Positions 1 through 8,400 of a stretch of 18,827 nucleotides of DNA are shown here, piece by piece. Below the pieces are notes generated by a model. That model had not been told where the DNA came from and made no database searches. It was given only the letters and a program-made list of their open reading frames with translations. This stretch comes from Candidatus Thorarchaeota archaeon (GTDB taxonomy: Archaea; Asgardarchaeota; Thorarchaeia; Thorarchaeales; Thorarchaeaceae): NCBI GenBank assembly GCA_016840825.1, contig JAEORN010000178.1:1-18827 (forward strand), in the 5' to 3' direction. Position 1 is the first letter of the stretch. The number at the start of each line of letters is the position of its first letter. A program made the translations under genes and the position numbers.

Positions 1-2913
1 GAATGTTCAGCCTGCGTTATGACTCCTCTTACATCGTATGTTGGAAAGCATCCCAACATTACTGTTCATCCCCTTTCCCAAGTGGAGAAAGTTTCAGGTC
101 ATGCAGGCGACTTCACTGTAACAGTGCGAAAGAAAGCTCGGTATGTCAACGCTGATAAATGCACTGGATGCCAATTGTGTATTCGATCATGCCCTGTAGA
201 GGTACCAAATGCCTATGACGAAGGTCTCTCGCTTCGAAAAGCAATCTATATGAATTTCCCACAGCAAGTTCCGCTAATTGCGACTATCGATAGGGATGCA
301 TGTATCGGTTGTGGAACCTGTGCTGGTGTGTGTCCACAAGACTGTATAATGTACGACGATGAGGATAAGGTCTATGACCTAGAAGTAGGATCGATAATCG
401 TCGCAACTGGGTTCAAAGAATACAAGCCAAATGATTATGGAGAGTATGGATACGGTATCTATCCCAATGTCGTTACTTCTTTGGAGTATGATAGACAATC
501 ACATCCCACAGGACCAACTGACTCACATATGGTTAGACCTTCTGATGGAAAGGAGCCAGAAAAGATTCTCTTTGTTAACTGTGTAGGTAGCAGGGATGTT
601 CGGGAGAATATCTCAGGCTATGCTCATCACTGTAACAAGGTCTGTTGCTCATTTGGTACCAAACTAGCTCAAGTTACACGTATGCACTACCCAGAAGACC
701 ATTGTGAGATCATCTATACCTACATGGACATGAGGACGGCAGGGAAGGCACTTGAGGAGTTCCTTTGGGATAGCCAACATAATCAGGGTATCAAGTTCAT
801 CAGAGGCCGTGTTGCAGAGATTAAGGAAGATCCAGACACTCATGATCTCTTCGTAAAGATGGAAGATACAGACACTGGTAAGATAATCGAGTTAGATGGC
901 ATCTCCATGGTGGTCCTGAACTCAAGCTTCAGACCGCATCCTGAGAACGAGGAACTCGCAAAGATACTCAAAATCGATTTGGACGAGAATGGCTGGATTA
1001 AAGAGAAGCATCCCAATGCTCTTGGACTAGAAACTACTAGGGCAGGAGTGTATGTAGCTGGTTGTGCCCACGGTCCGAAGGATGGTACTGATACAGTTAA
1101 CGAAGGCAAAGGTGCGGCAATGGCGGCTCATTCTATCTTGCCAATACCTATACCTCCTGAGAAGGAAGAGGTAGAACCTGCAGAAATCACTGAAGAGCCA
1201 AGAGTAGGTGTATTCATCTGCCATTGTGGTGGTATCATTGGCAACGAGATTAGCTCTCCGGGACTCGCAGAATGGGCTAAGGACTTGCCTAACGTAGCAT
1301 ACAGCACAGATTACATATTCATGTGCAGTGATCCAGGGCAAGAATTGGTCACCAAAGCAATCAAGGAACACAAGCTGAATCGAGTAGTTGTTGGCTCCTG
1401 TTCACCCCTCCAACATGAGGCGACTTTTCGACGCGCCTTAGAGGCCGCTGGACTATCACCATATTATCTCGTAGGACCCGTTGGTTTACGAGAGCATCTT
1501 GCACTTGTCCATACAAAAGCTCCAAGAGAGGAACGTCAAGAGAAAGCTCAGGACATGATTCGGAGTGCCATAGCCAAGGCGATAAACAACGAAGATATCC
1601 CGTTGAAGGAAGTAGAAGTAACTCGAACTACAATGGTAGTTGGTGGTGGTGTATCGGGTATGACTGCAGCTTTGGATATCGCGAGAAAGGGCTTTGAGGT
1701 CATTCTTGTCGAGAAGCAAGGCAAGCTCGGTGGTCGACTTAATGAGCTATACCATCTCTTCCCGAAGATGGAAAGTGCACAAGATATCGTTGATGACCTC
1801 ATAGGTAGAGTCGAGAAGCAGAAGAGAATCAAGGTCCTGTTTAATACAATTCCAACGAAACGTGATGGGTCATATGGTAATTATGATATTACAGTAATGA
1901 ATGTTGACACTGAAGAAGAGTCGGTCTATCGCGTTGGAACGATTGTGATAACAGTAGGCACTGACGTGTATGAACCGAAAGAGGGAGAGTATGGATGGAA
2001 TCAAGTCCCAGGAGTCATCTCCACTCTGCAGCTCGAGAAGATGCTGAAAGCAGGTGAGCTAAGGACGCCTCCAAAGAACCCTGTTTTCATTCATTGTGTA
2101 GGGTCTCGACAGACGCCAGGAGAAGGTAATAGGTATTGTTCGAGGGTCTGTTGTTCTGCAGTTGTCTCAATGCAAAATGAGCTCAAGGAGATGTTCCCGG
2201 ATACCAAGATATTCTCCGCGTATAAGGAACATATCCGGCCCTATGCTAATGGAATGGAAGAAATGTGGCGAGAAAATAGACAGCACGGAGTATCCTATCT
2301 CAGATGGGTAAGAGAACATCCAATAACTGTTGAAAAGGCACCCGATTCTAATGAGGCAATTGTCACAATCTATGATACACTCTCTCAAGAAACGTTTAAG
2401 ATTCGCTCCGATATGGTCGTGTTGGCCTTAGGACTTGAAGCCCCACATGATATTGACGGTCTCTCGAAGGCTATTGGCATTAACCGAGGGCAGGATGGGT
2501 TCTTAGCTGAGATGCATATGAAGTACAGACCCGTTGAAACAACTGTGCCAGGTGTCTTTCTCGGAGTGACCTATGCGAAGAATGTCCAAGACTCTGTTAA
2601 TCAAGCAAGAGGTGCGGCAAGCGCAGCCACTATACCACTCAATCTTGGCACCGTATCAATCGAGCTTTTGACTGCAGAAGTGGATGAGAATCTCTGTGTT
2701 GGCTGTGACCTATGCCACTACTCAGAGATATGTCCGTATGATGCAGTGTCAATGATAGAACGTTCACCCGGAGTAAAGAAGAGCGTTACAGACGAGATGA
2801 AATGCGAAGGTTGTGGTGCTTGTACTGCCATATGTCCTACTGGTGCCAGAGACCTCCGTTGGTGGCGAGAGAAGAGCTTCCTTGAAGAAGTCGAAGAAAT
2901 GCTCAAGGAGTGA
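1..2913 (+). CDS. hdrA: HdrA-like iron-sulfur flavoprotein, two-module form, 5' end cut by window
   Basis: Heterodisulfide reductase subunit A family, a cytoplasmic FAD and iron-sulfur electron-transfer subunit used in flavin-based bifurcation. The frame is open to base 1, and the codons before the first ATG (base 19) encode ECSAC, the CSxC motif that follows the FAD Rossmann fold in HdrA, so the gene starts upstream and ATG 19 is not the start. Seen in order: CSxC (bases 4-15); a two-cluster ferredoxin (about 160-336); the VNCVGSRD / CNKVCC segment (about 570-650); the HdrA middle domain with GVFICHCGG (about 1208); a second FAD fold with GGGVSG (about 1640); HCVGSR / CSRVCC (about 2090-2155); and a C-terminal ferredoxin (about 2690-2840). 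There is no MvhD domain, unlike the minus-strand paralogue. The C-terminal ferredoxin has an odd first cluster, CX2CX2CX5CP. It is coupled to the next gene. Family is certain; partner and substrate are unknown. Confidence 0.93.
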   Translation, partial: ECSACVMTPLTSYVGKHPNITVHPLSQVEKVSGHAGDFTVTVRKKARYVNADKCTGCQLCIRSCPVEVPNAYDEGLSLRKAIYMNFPQQVPLIATIDRDACIGCGTCAGVCPQDCIMYDDEDKVYDLEVGSIIVATGFKEYKPNDYGEYGYGIYPNVVTSLEYDRQSHPTGPTDSHMVRPSDGKEPEKILFVNCVGSRDVRENISGYAHHCNKVCCSFGTKLAQVTRMHYPEDHCEIIYTYMDMRTAGKALEEFLWDSQHNQGIKFIRGRVAEIKEDPDTHDLFVKMEDTDTGKIIELDGISMVVLNSSFRPHPENEELAKILKIDLDENGWIKEKHPNALGLETTRAGVYVAGCAHGPKDGTDTVNEGKGAAMAAHSILPIPIPPEKEEVEPAEITEEPRVGVFICHCGGIIGNEISSPGLAEWAKDLPNVAYSTDYIFMCSDPGQELVTKAIKEHKLNRVVVGSCSPLQHEATFRRALEAAGLSPYYLVGPVGLREHLALVHTKAPREERQEKAQDMIRSAIAKAINNEDIPLKEVEVTRTTMVVGGGVSGMTAALDIARKGFEVILVEKQGKLGGRLNELYHLFPKMESAQDIVDDLIGRVEKQKRIKVLFNTIPTKRDGSYGNYDITVMNVDTEEESVYRVGTIVITVGTDVYEPKEGEYGWNQVPGVISTLQLEKMLKAGELRTPPKNPVFIHCVGSRQTPGEGNRYCSRVCCSAVVSMQNELKEMFPDTKIFSAYKEHIRPYANGMEEMWRENRQHGVSYLRWVREHPITVEKAPDSNEAIVTIYDTLSQETFKIRSDMVVLALGLEAPHDIDGLSKAIGINRGQDGFLAEMHMKYRPVETTVPGVFLGVTYAKNVQDSVNQARGAASAATIPLNLGTVSIELLTAEVDENLCVGCDLCHYSEICPYDAVSMIERSPGVKKSVTDEMKCEGCGACTAICPTGARDLRWWREKSFLEEVEEMLKE

Positions 2914-2918
2914 TTGAT

Positions 2919-3494
2919 TTGGTATCCTTGGATGGACTTAGTGCTGCTTGGATGGTCCTCAATGATCTTCTTGGTGAGCTGCAGTCCTCTGGGGTCTTCA
3001 TTCCCGATCTTACATTCGCTGATCTCAGAAACTCAAAAATGTCCATCGAATACCTAAGGTCGTTTCAGGAAGATATAGCTCAGTCACAAGCAGATCTACA
3101 ATTACGAGAAGAACTAGAACTCAAAATTCTTCGACTCAGAGAAACAATGATGATTTGGATAGAAGACAAGAAAGGAGTCGATTTAAGAAGAACTTGGGAA
3201 GAGAAGTTTCAAGACGCACTTGAGGGAAGAATCGTCCCAACCATAGAGGATACCCCAGTTCATATCTCAAATCTTCCCAGAGAGAAAGACATTGGTTTCT
3301 TTCGAATCAAATTACCTGATGATATCCCAGTAGAAACAGTAGGAGAGCTGGCCGAGGATTGTGGAGTTCTAATCCAGTTGGATGGAGATAGACACTTGCA
3401 GGTTAGTGGGAATAAGGATTGTGTTCGGGATGCTATGAAGCGCTTGGGTGAGTTATTCTATGGCACAAGCAAGCTAAAGTCTGAATCAGACTGA
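2919..3494 (+). CDS. Small conserved-looking archaeal protein coupled to hdrA (possibly DUF2096-like)
   Basis: A soluble protein of about 191 residues with no signal peptide or membrane helix. The N-terminal part is helical with a charged coiled-coil-like stretch (FQEDIAQSQADLQLREELE and on). The C-terminal half (from about LPREKDIGFFRIKLP) looks like a compact alpha/beta fold ending in DAMKRLGELFYG. The start is chosen at TTG 2919 because AAGGAGTGAT (2905-2914), overlapping the end of hdrA, is a near-perfect SD with a good spacer. A GTG at 2910 would overlap the hdrA stop by 4 nt (GTGA) but lies inside that SD. Either way it is translationally coupled to hdrA, so a role with that HdrA, such as assembly or a regulatory subunit, is inferred. 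The N-terminus reminds me of the archaeal DUF2096 family; this is from memory and not certain. Confidence 0.75.
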   Translation: MVSLDGLSAAWMVLNDLLGELQSSGVFIPDLTFADLRNSKMSIEYLRSFQEDIAQSQADLQLREELELKILRLRETMMIWIEDKKGVDLRRTWEEKFQDALEGRIVPTIEDTPVHISNLPREKDIGFFRIKLPDDIPVETVGELAEDCGVLIQLDGDRHLQVSGNKDCVRDAMKRLGELFYGTSKLKSESD

Positions 3495-3539
3495 TAGCAT
3501 GCTTCAATGTAAGTGTACAATTAAGATACCAAGTAAGGC

Positions 3540-3546
3540 TTTTTTT
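3540..3546 (+). terminator. Oligo-T transcription terminator
   Basis: A run of seven T's preceded by GGC, 45 bp after the stop of the hdrA-linked gene. Archaeal RNA polymerase stops at such U-tracts without needing a hairpin. It is placed to end the hdrA operon before the separate promoter at about 3572. Confidence 0.5.
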
Positions 3547-3559
3547 CAGGAATTAGTTT

Positions 3560-3603
3560 GGTAGAATAAACAATATAAGGCGATTTTGTTTAACTATTCT
3601 ACC
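3560..3603. repeat. Perfect 9-bp inverted repeat around a TATA box
   Basis: GGTAGAATA (3560-3568) is exactly complementary to TATTCTACC (3595-3603). Just inside the arms, AAACAA and TTGTTT are also complementary. The TATA-like AATATAAGG lies between the arms. This could be an operator for a dimeric regulator, or an RNA hairpin. Confidence 0.7.
3571..3580 (+). promoter_or_regulatory. TATA box for the orphan beta-sandwich gene
   Basis: CAATATAAGG, about 25 bp before position 3600, is the expected spacing for an archaeal TATA box and transcription start. Transcription would begin in the right arm of the inverted repeat and leave only a short leader before the 3609/3618 start codons. Confidence 0.45.
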
Positions 3604-3617
3604 GAAGAGTGTCGCAT

Positions 3618-3959
3618 ATGGGGCTATCAGAGAAGTGCAGATGTAATGAGATGAAGGTTGAGTCAATTGACTTTCTCAAATCATATACAAAAGCAGAAGA
3701 CTATCTACAAACGATTATTCGAATTGTTGATAGCTGCGCGGCCCCAGTTGAGCACGCTCGGGTAAGAGTAAGGATTCAGGATCCAGATGGAGAGAGCGTT
3801 TCTCTAAGCACTACAACAAATAGAGAAGGATTAGCAGCCATCGAGATCTCTGGTGCTCTAGCTGGTGCTTGGGAAGTGGATGTAAAGGATGTCTATCATC
3901 CGAAATACATTCTCAGGCAGAAAAACTCGCTCGTACCTACGCGTTCAACTCTTGTTTGA
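3618..3959 (+). CDS. Orphan small protein with Ig-like/FN3-like beta-sandwich domain
   Basis: About 113 residues; family not recognised. The central and C-terminal part has the rhythm of a single Ig-like or carboxypeptidase-regulatory-like domain: V-x-D-x-C-x-x-P-V, then RVRVRIQDPDGE, STTTNREGLAAIEI, GAWEVDVKDVYHP. Such domains usually occur at the ends of secreted archaeal proteases or surface proteins, but here there is no signal peptide and no larger protein. The start is uncertain: GTG 3609, ATG 3618 (used) and ATG 3654 are all in frame, and none has a clear SD. The gene stands alone between the 3' ends of two Hdr operons with its own TATA box. It could be a remnant of a larger surface-protein gene or a genuine small domain protein. 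Confidence 0.55.
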   Translation: MGLSEKCRCNEMKVESIDFLKSYTKAEDYLQTIIRIVDSCAAPVEHARVRVRIQDPDGESVSLSTTTNREGLAAIEISGALAGAWEVDVKDVYHPKYILRQKNSLVPTRSTLV

Positions 3960-4017
3960 GAGGATGTGTCGGGAGGACTCTATACTCCGTCCGGACCAAG
4001 CATTTTGCACGAGGATG

Positions 4018-4893
4018 CTATAATCCCAGGATATCTTCAATGGGTGCGAGCGAGACCCTATTCAACTCGAATCCTAGCATCTCACGATCCAAATCCATCG
4101 CTGCACCAAGCACCTGTGTGATGAACAATGCAGGCAGCTCTAGTGATTGTCCATTCTCATCCTTCAATCCGAGCACCTGAACATCGAATTGCGTGTGGCA
4201 GGCAGGACAATTAGTGACAACACAGTTTGCACCAGCTTCGATTGCTGATGCGTTCTTCTCCTTGATTATCTGAGTTGCTACATCCTCACTTGCAATGAGA
4301 AGTGGAGACCCACAGCAACGTAGTTTCAGATTCCATGGAACACTCTTTGCTCCAGTAAGCTCGAGAAGCTCATCCACTTTTCGAGGGAGTTCAGGGTCAT
4401 CAAAGCCAGCGACATTGGAGGGTCGAAGAAGGTGACATCCGGGATGAAATGCGATGCGTAGCCCATCAAGGGGATTGACGATCTTCTCTTTGATTTCGTC
4501 CTTCATATCATAGAGGACCTCAACGAAGTGGCGGACTTTCGTCTTGCCTGTGAATTCCAAGCCAACTTCTTTCAACGCCTTGTTTACCTTTGCGCGATGC
4601 TCCTCATTATCGTGCAAAACGTGATTAGTGTCTTTTAATGACCCAAAGCACCCATTGCATGGAGTCACGATGTCATGACCTCGGCTTTCAGCAAGTGCAA
4701 TATTCCTTCCTGAGAGAGCGAGCCAGTTATCCTCATCAATGGATTTGAGAACTACAGTACCGCAACACGAGGCCCCTTCGAAGTTGATGAGTTCGATACC
4801 TAGCTCCTTCGCAACAAGCCGCATCGATGCTTCATAGTTATTGAAACGGTTTGGAATCGCACATCCTAGGAATACTTCATATGATTGTGTCAT
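4018..4893 (-). CDS. hdrB: Heterodisulfide reductase subunit B (CCG-domain protein)
   Basis: The 291-residue catalytic subunit of the Hdr complex. In methanogens HdrB carries two non-cubane [4Fe-4S] clusters that cleave the CoM-S-S-CoB disulfide. Both CCG motifs are intact: C11, C43-C44, C79, C82, and C153, C193-C194, C229, C232 (CX31CCX34CX2C and CX39CCX34CX2C spacing). Length is normal for free-standing HdrB. ATG follows the hdrC stop with no gap (TAAATG), and GGGAGG inside the hdrC 3' end serves as SD. It is the last gene of the hdrA-hdrC-hdrB operon. No methanogenesis gene is visible, so the natural disulfide substrate is unknown; HdrB-like proteins in non-methanogens may reduce other disulfides or act only in electron transfer. 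Confidence 0.93.
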   Translation of the reverse strand: MTQSYEVFLGCAIPNRFNNYEASMRLVAKELGIELINFEGASCCGTVVLKSIDEDNWLALSGRNIALAESRGHDIVTPCNGCFGSLKDTNHVLHDNEEHRAKVNKALKEVGLEFTGKTKVRHFVEVLYDMKDEIKEKIVNPLDGLRIAFHPGCHLLRPSNVAGFDDPELPRKVDELLELTGAKSVPWNLKLRCCGSPLLIASEDVATQIIKEKNASAIEAGANCVVTNCPACHTQFDVQVLGLKDENGQSLELPALFITQVLGAAMDLDREMLGFELNRVSLAPIEDILGL

Positions 4894-5412
4894 TTACTCA
4901 TCCTCCCTCAGCTTCATCAAACCCATCTTATCCAGTACTTTTTTCGTGTCCGCGATATTCAATTCTGGGACTGGATCAAGTTCCAAGTCCTCTCGTTCCC
5001 AATCTGTAGGGGGATACAGTCTACCAGTATCATACAAGCCTTGCCTTGCAGAAACATAGCCAGGAGGTGATTTGTTCTTCGCAAATGCGATATTCTTGAG
5101 ACCGAATAGTATGTCAGTGATGTCGATGCCTTGTGGACAACGTTCTTGGCATGTGTAACATGTCGTACACAACCAAATCATATCAGTGTCCAGAACCTCT
5201 TTGAGTCCAAAGACAAGCATCCGCATGACTTCATGGATTTGGATATTCACTTTGTCACTGACGGGACAACCAGCAGAGCATTTGGCACATTGGAAGCAAG
5301 CAGAAAGATCTTGTCCACCAATCAATCTGGAAGCTTCATCTGTGAATTCTTTGTCTAATGCCTCAAATTTCTTCCCTTCAAAGGATTTGAACTGACCCCA
5401 ACTCTCGGACAT
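4894..5412 (-). CDS. hdrC: Heterodisulfide reductase subunit C (ferredoxin-like)
   Basis: A 172-residue cytoplasmic iron-sulfur subunit that relays electrons between HdrA and HdrB. Two classic [4Fe-4S] motifs are visible: C39, C42, C45, C49-P and C82, C85, C88, C92-P, embedded in the usual helical HdrC fold (NIQIHEVMRMLVFG between them, GIDITDILFGLKN after). There is no membrane helix, so this is the soluble HdrC type, not the HdrE-linked kind. The start lies 3 nt after the hdrA-mvhD stop, with an SD-like AGGGGGCGAT inside the end of hdrA. Its stop abuts the hdrB start. It is co-translated with both neighbours. Confidence 0.92.
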   Translation of the reverse strand: MSESWGQFKSFEGKKFEALDKEFTDEASRLIGGQDLSACFQCAKCSAGCPVSDKVNIQIHEVMRMLVFGLKEVLDTDMIWLCTTCYTCQERCPQGIDITDILFGLKNIAFAKNKSPPGYVSARQGLYDTGRLYPPTDWEREDLELDPVPELNIADTKKVLDKMGLMKLREDE

Positions 5413-5415
5413 CTT

Positions 5416-8400
5416 CTATCGCCCCCTTGGTCTTAATGGACTTGGTCCCAGTTTCTCTGCAAGCTCTGAGAACTTCTTCACAGTTTCAGCCCAAATGGGA
5501 CCTTCACTTGCACTAATCTGAGTGAATTGCAGTCGCTCGGTTTCAAGTCCAGCCTTCTCGATTATCTTCTTCGCTATGGCAAATCGTCGCTCAAATGATA
5601 CGTTTCCATCGACATAATGGCAATCGCCAAAATGACATCCTGAAATCCATACCATGTCTGCACCCATACGGAATGCCTCAAGGATATGAGTCACGCTGAC
5701 ACGACCTGTGCACATCACGCGAATATCCCTGACGTTGGTGGGCTGTTGGAGTCGGGCAACTCCAGCAGAGTCAGCACCAGCGTAGGTACACCAGTTGCAC
5801 ATTATAGTAACAATGGTGGGTGCAGTTGGAGATAGGTTCTCTAATGAAGAACGAATCTGCGAGAGTATCTGGTCATCCGTGAAATGCTTCATAGTAATAG
5901 CACCTGAGGGACAGCCAGCAGCGCATTTCCCACATCCCTGACACAGGACGGGATTACTTACAGCATAGTCGTGACCACCATCTCCAGGTACTACCTCTAT
6001 CGCATTATATGCACAATTGATTTCGCATGTACCACATCCGACACAGACCTCTGGATCAACGACTGAAACGATTGCCTCTGCTTTGCGTATACCTCTAATG
6101 AGGGGTATCAGAGCCCGAGAACCGGCTGCCTGTCCCTGTGCAATGGACTCCGCGATGCTCTTGGGAGCTGTAGCAGTACCAGCAACAAATACACCATCGG
6201 TCTGGAAATCAACTGGTCTTAGCTTGGGATGGGCTTCCATGAAGAAGCCAGACATGTTCAATGGCACCTTGAAGAGCTCAGAAATGTGCTTGTTGTCTCG
6301 TGGAACCATTGCTGTAGCCAACACCACATGGTCAACATCCAGGCCTATCTCTGCGCCGAATACCTGATCCATCACCTCTACTCGAAGTGCCTTGTCATTG
6401 CCTTTCTTGATCTCTGGTGGTGAATCCTTGTCAAATCTGAGGAACACAACACCTTTCTTCCGAGCCTCTCTGTATTTGTCCTCGACTTTGTAGAAGACAC
6501 GAAGGTCCCTATACAGATGGAACACTCTGGAATTGGGATGTTTCTCTAGTAGTTCCAACGAATGTTCAAGAGCAATGGTACAGCAGATACCAGAACACCA
6601 GGTTCGAGAGCCTTCAAGGGATTCATCCTCACGAGAGCCTGCACAGTGAATGACTGCGAAGGTTTCTCCATCCTCAAAGCCTTCACCTGCAACTAACCTA
6701 TAATTGAATTCAACTTCAGTCATTACTTCAGGAAGCTTATGCAGACCGTAGAGACCCTTCTCTTCAAGAGCTGTTGCACCTGTGGCGACTATGACGATAC
6801 CTACTTTGACTTCCATCTTCTCCTTTCCTGTATTTAGAGTGATGTCAAAATCACCGATTGAGCCCTTGGCTTCTTGGACCTCAGTGTTTAACAGAAGCTC
6901 AATGTTTGAGTTACTCTTTATCTTCTGCTCAAATTCAGCAATAATGTCGGAGGTGGGTTGATGGCTGAAGTTGACTGTACTTAGCTCGTTGAGGAATCCA
7001 CCAACTTTGTCGTCTTTCTCAACGAGATATACTTTGAATCCTTTCTGAGCAATCACATCAGCAGCAGACATTCCAGAAACACCTGCACCAATGACTAGTG
7101 CAACTGGTTCAATCTGGGTAACTGCTTCTTCCTGTGCTTCGAGAAGTTTTGCACGGGATACAGACATCCTGAGAAGGTCCATTGCCTTCGCGGTGGCTTC
7201 ATCCTTATCGGCTTGATGTACCCATGAACAATGCTCGCGGATGTTTGCAAGATCGAACAGATACTTGTTGAGTCCAGCTTCTTCAATAGTTGCACGGAAG
7301 AGTGGCTCATGCGTTCGGGGAGTACAAGATGCAACAACAACTCGATTGAGATTGTGCTCTTTAATCGCTTCTTTGATGACTTCTTGCGAGTCAGAAGAAC
7401 AGGAGTATAGCAGATTCTCTGCATACACTACATTGGGTAATGTCTTTGCATATTCCGTGACCTCTGCGACATCAACGGTTCCAGCAATATTGATTCCGCA
7501 AGAACAGACAATCACACCTATTCTTGGTTCTGCGGCTATCAGCTCAAGGTCTGATTCAGTAAGTAGCTCACCTTCCTCAGGTTTTAGAATCGTGATATCT
7601 AATGCAGCTAGTGCTGCCGCAGCGCTTCCCTGTGCAACAGAGTCAGGAATGTCCTTTGGTTCATCGCACGCACCGCACATGTGTATCCCAGGTACACTTG
7701 TAGCAGCAGTCTTTTGGAATGTTCCTGCGGCGTGAAGGAATCCGTAATCATCTGCTTGTATACCAATCTTCTCAAAGACTTCGGTATCTGATGAGGGAAT
7801 CATAGCAGGACAAAGAACGACCAAGTCATAGTGATCTAGGAGGACCTCGTGACCCTTTTGATTGCTATGACGGACCAAAAGGTCCTTTGTGTTTGGATCT
7901 TCCATTATCTCGCTCGGGAGACCCTTTACATAGTTGATAGCGTAGTCATTTTCTCCTCGAACAAGGAACTCTTCGAATCCCTTGCCAAAAGCACGCATGT
8001 CATTGTAAAGAATATCAATATGAACCTCTGGAGTGTGCTCCTTAGTAATGATGGCTTCCTTTGTTGCGTAGGTGCAACAAATCTTGGAACAATAGGAACA
8101 ATGGTTTACATCTCTCGAGCCAACACATTGTACCCATGCGATTCTATGTGGCTCTCGGCCATCAGATGGTCGCATAACAACTCCGCCGGTAGGACCACTA
8201 GCTGAAACCATTCGTTCATATTCTAGGGCACTTACGACATTTGGAAATCGTCCGTAGCCATACTCAGGTACTGTGGATGGATCGAGTAGCTCATAGCCAG
8301 TAGCGACAATTATTGAGCCAGCATCTATCTCGACGATTTCATCTTTGATCTCGAATTCGATTGCCTCGGCTTTGCAGGTATTCTTGCACATCATGCATTG

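Noticed and set aside
3869..4180. Plus-strand frame overlapping the orphan domain gene and the 3' end of hdrB
   Set aside because: It is antisense to the intact CCG region of hdrB and has no protein-like features; not a frameshifted continuation of the orphan domain.
7241..7735. Long plus-strand frame of 164 codons inside hdrA-mvhD
   Set aside because: It is the reverse-strand shadow of the conserved HdrA middle region and has no start signals.
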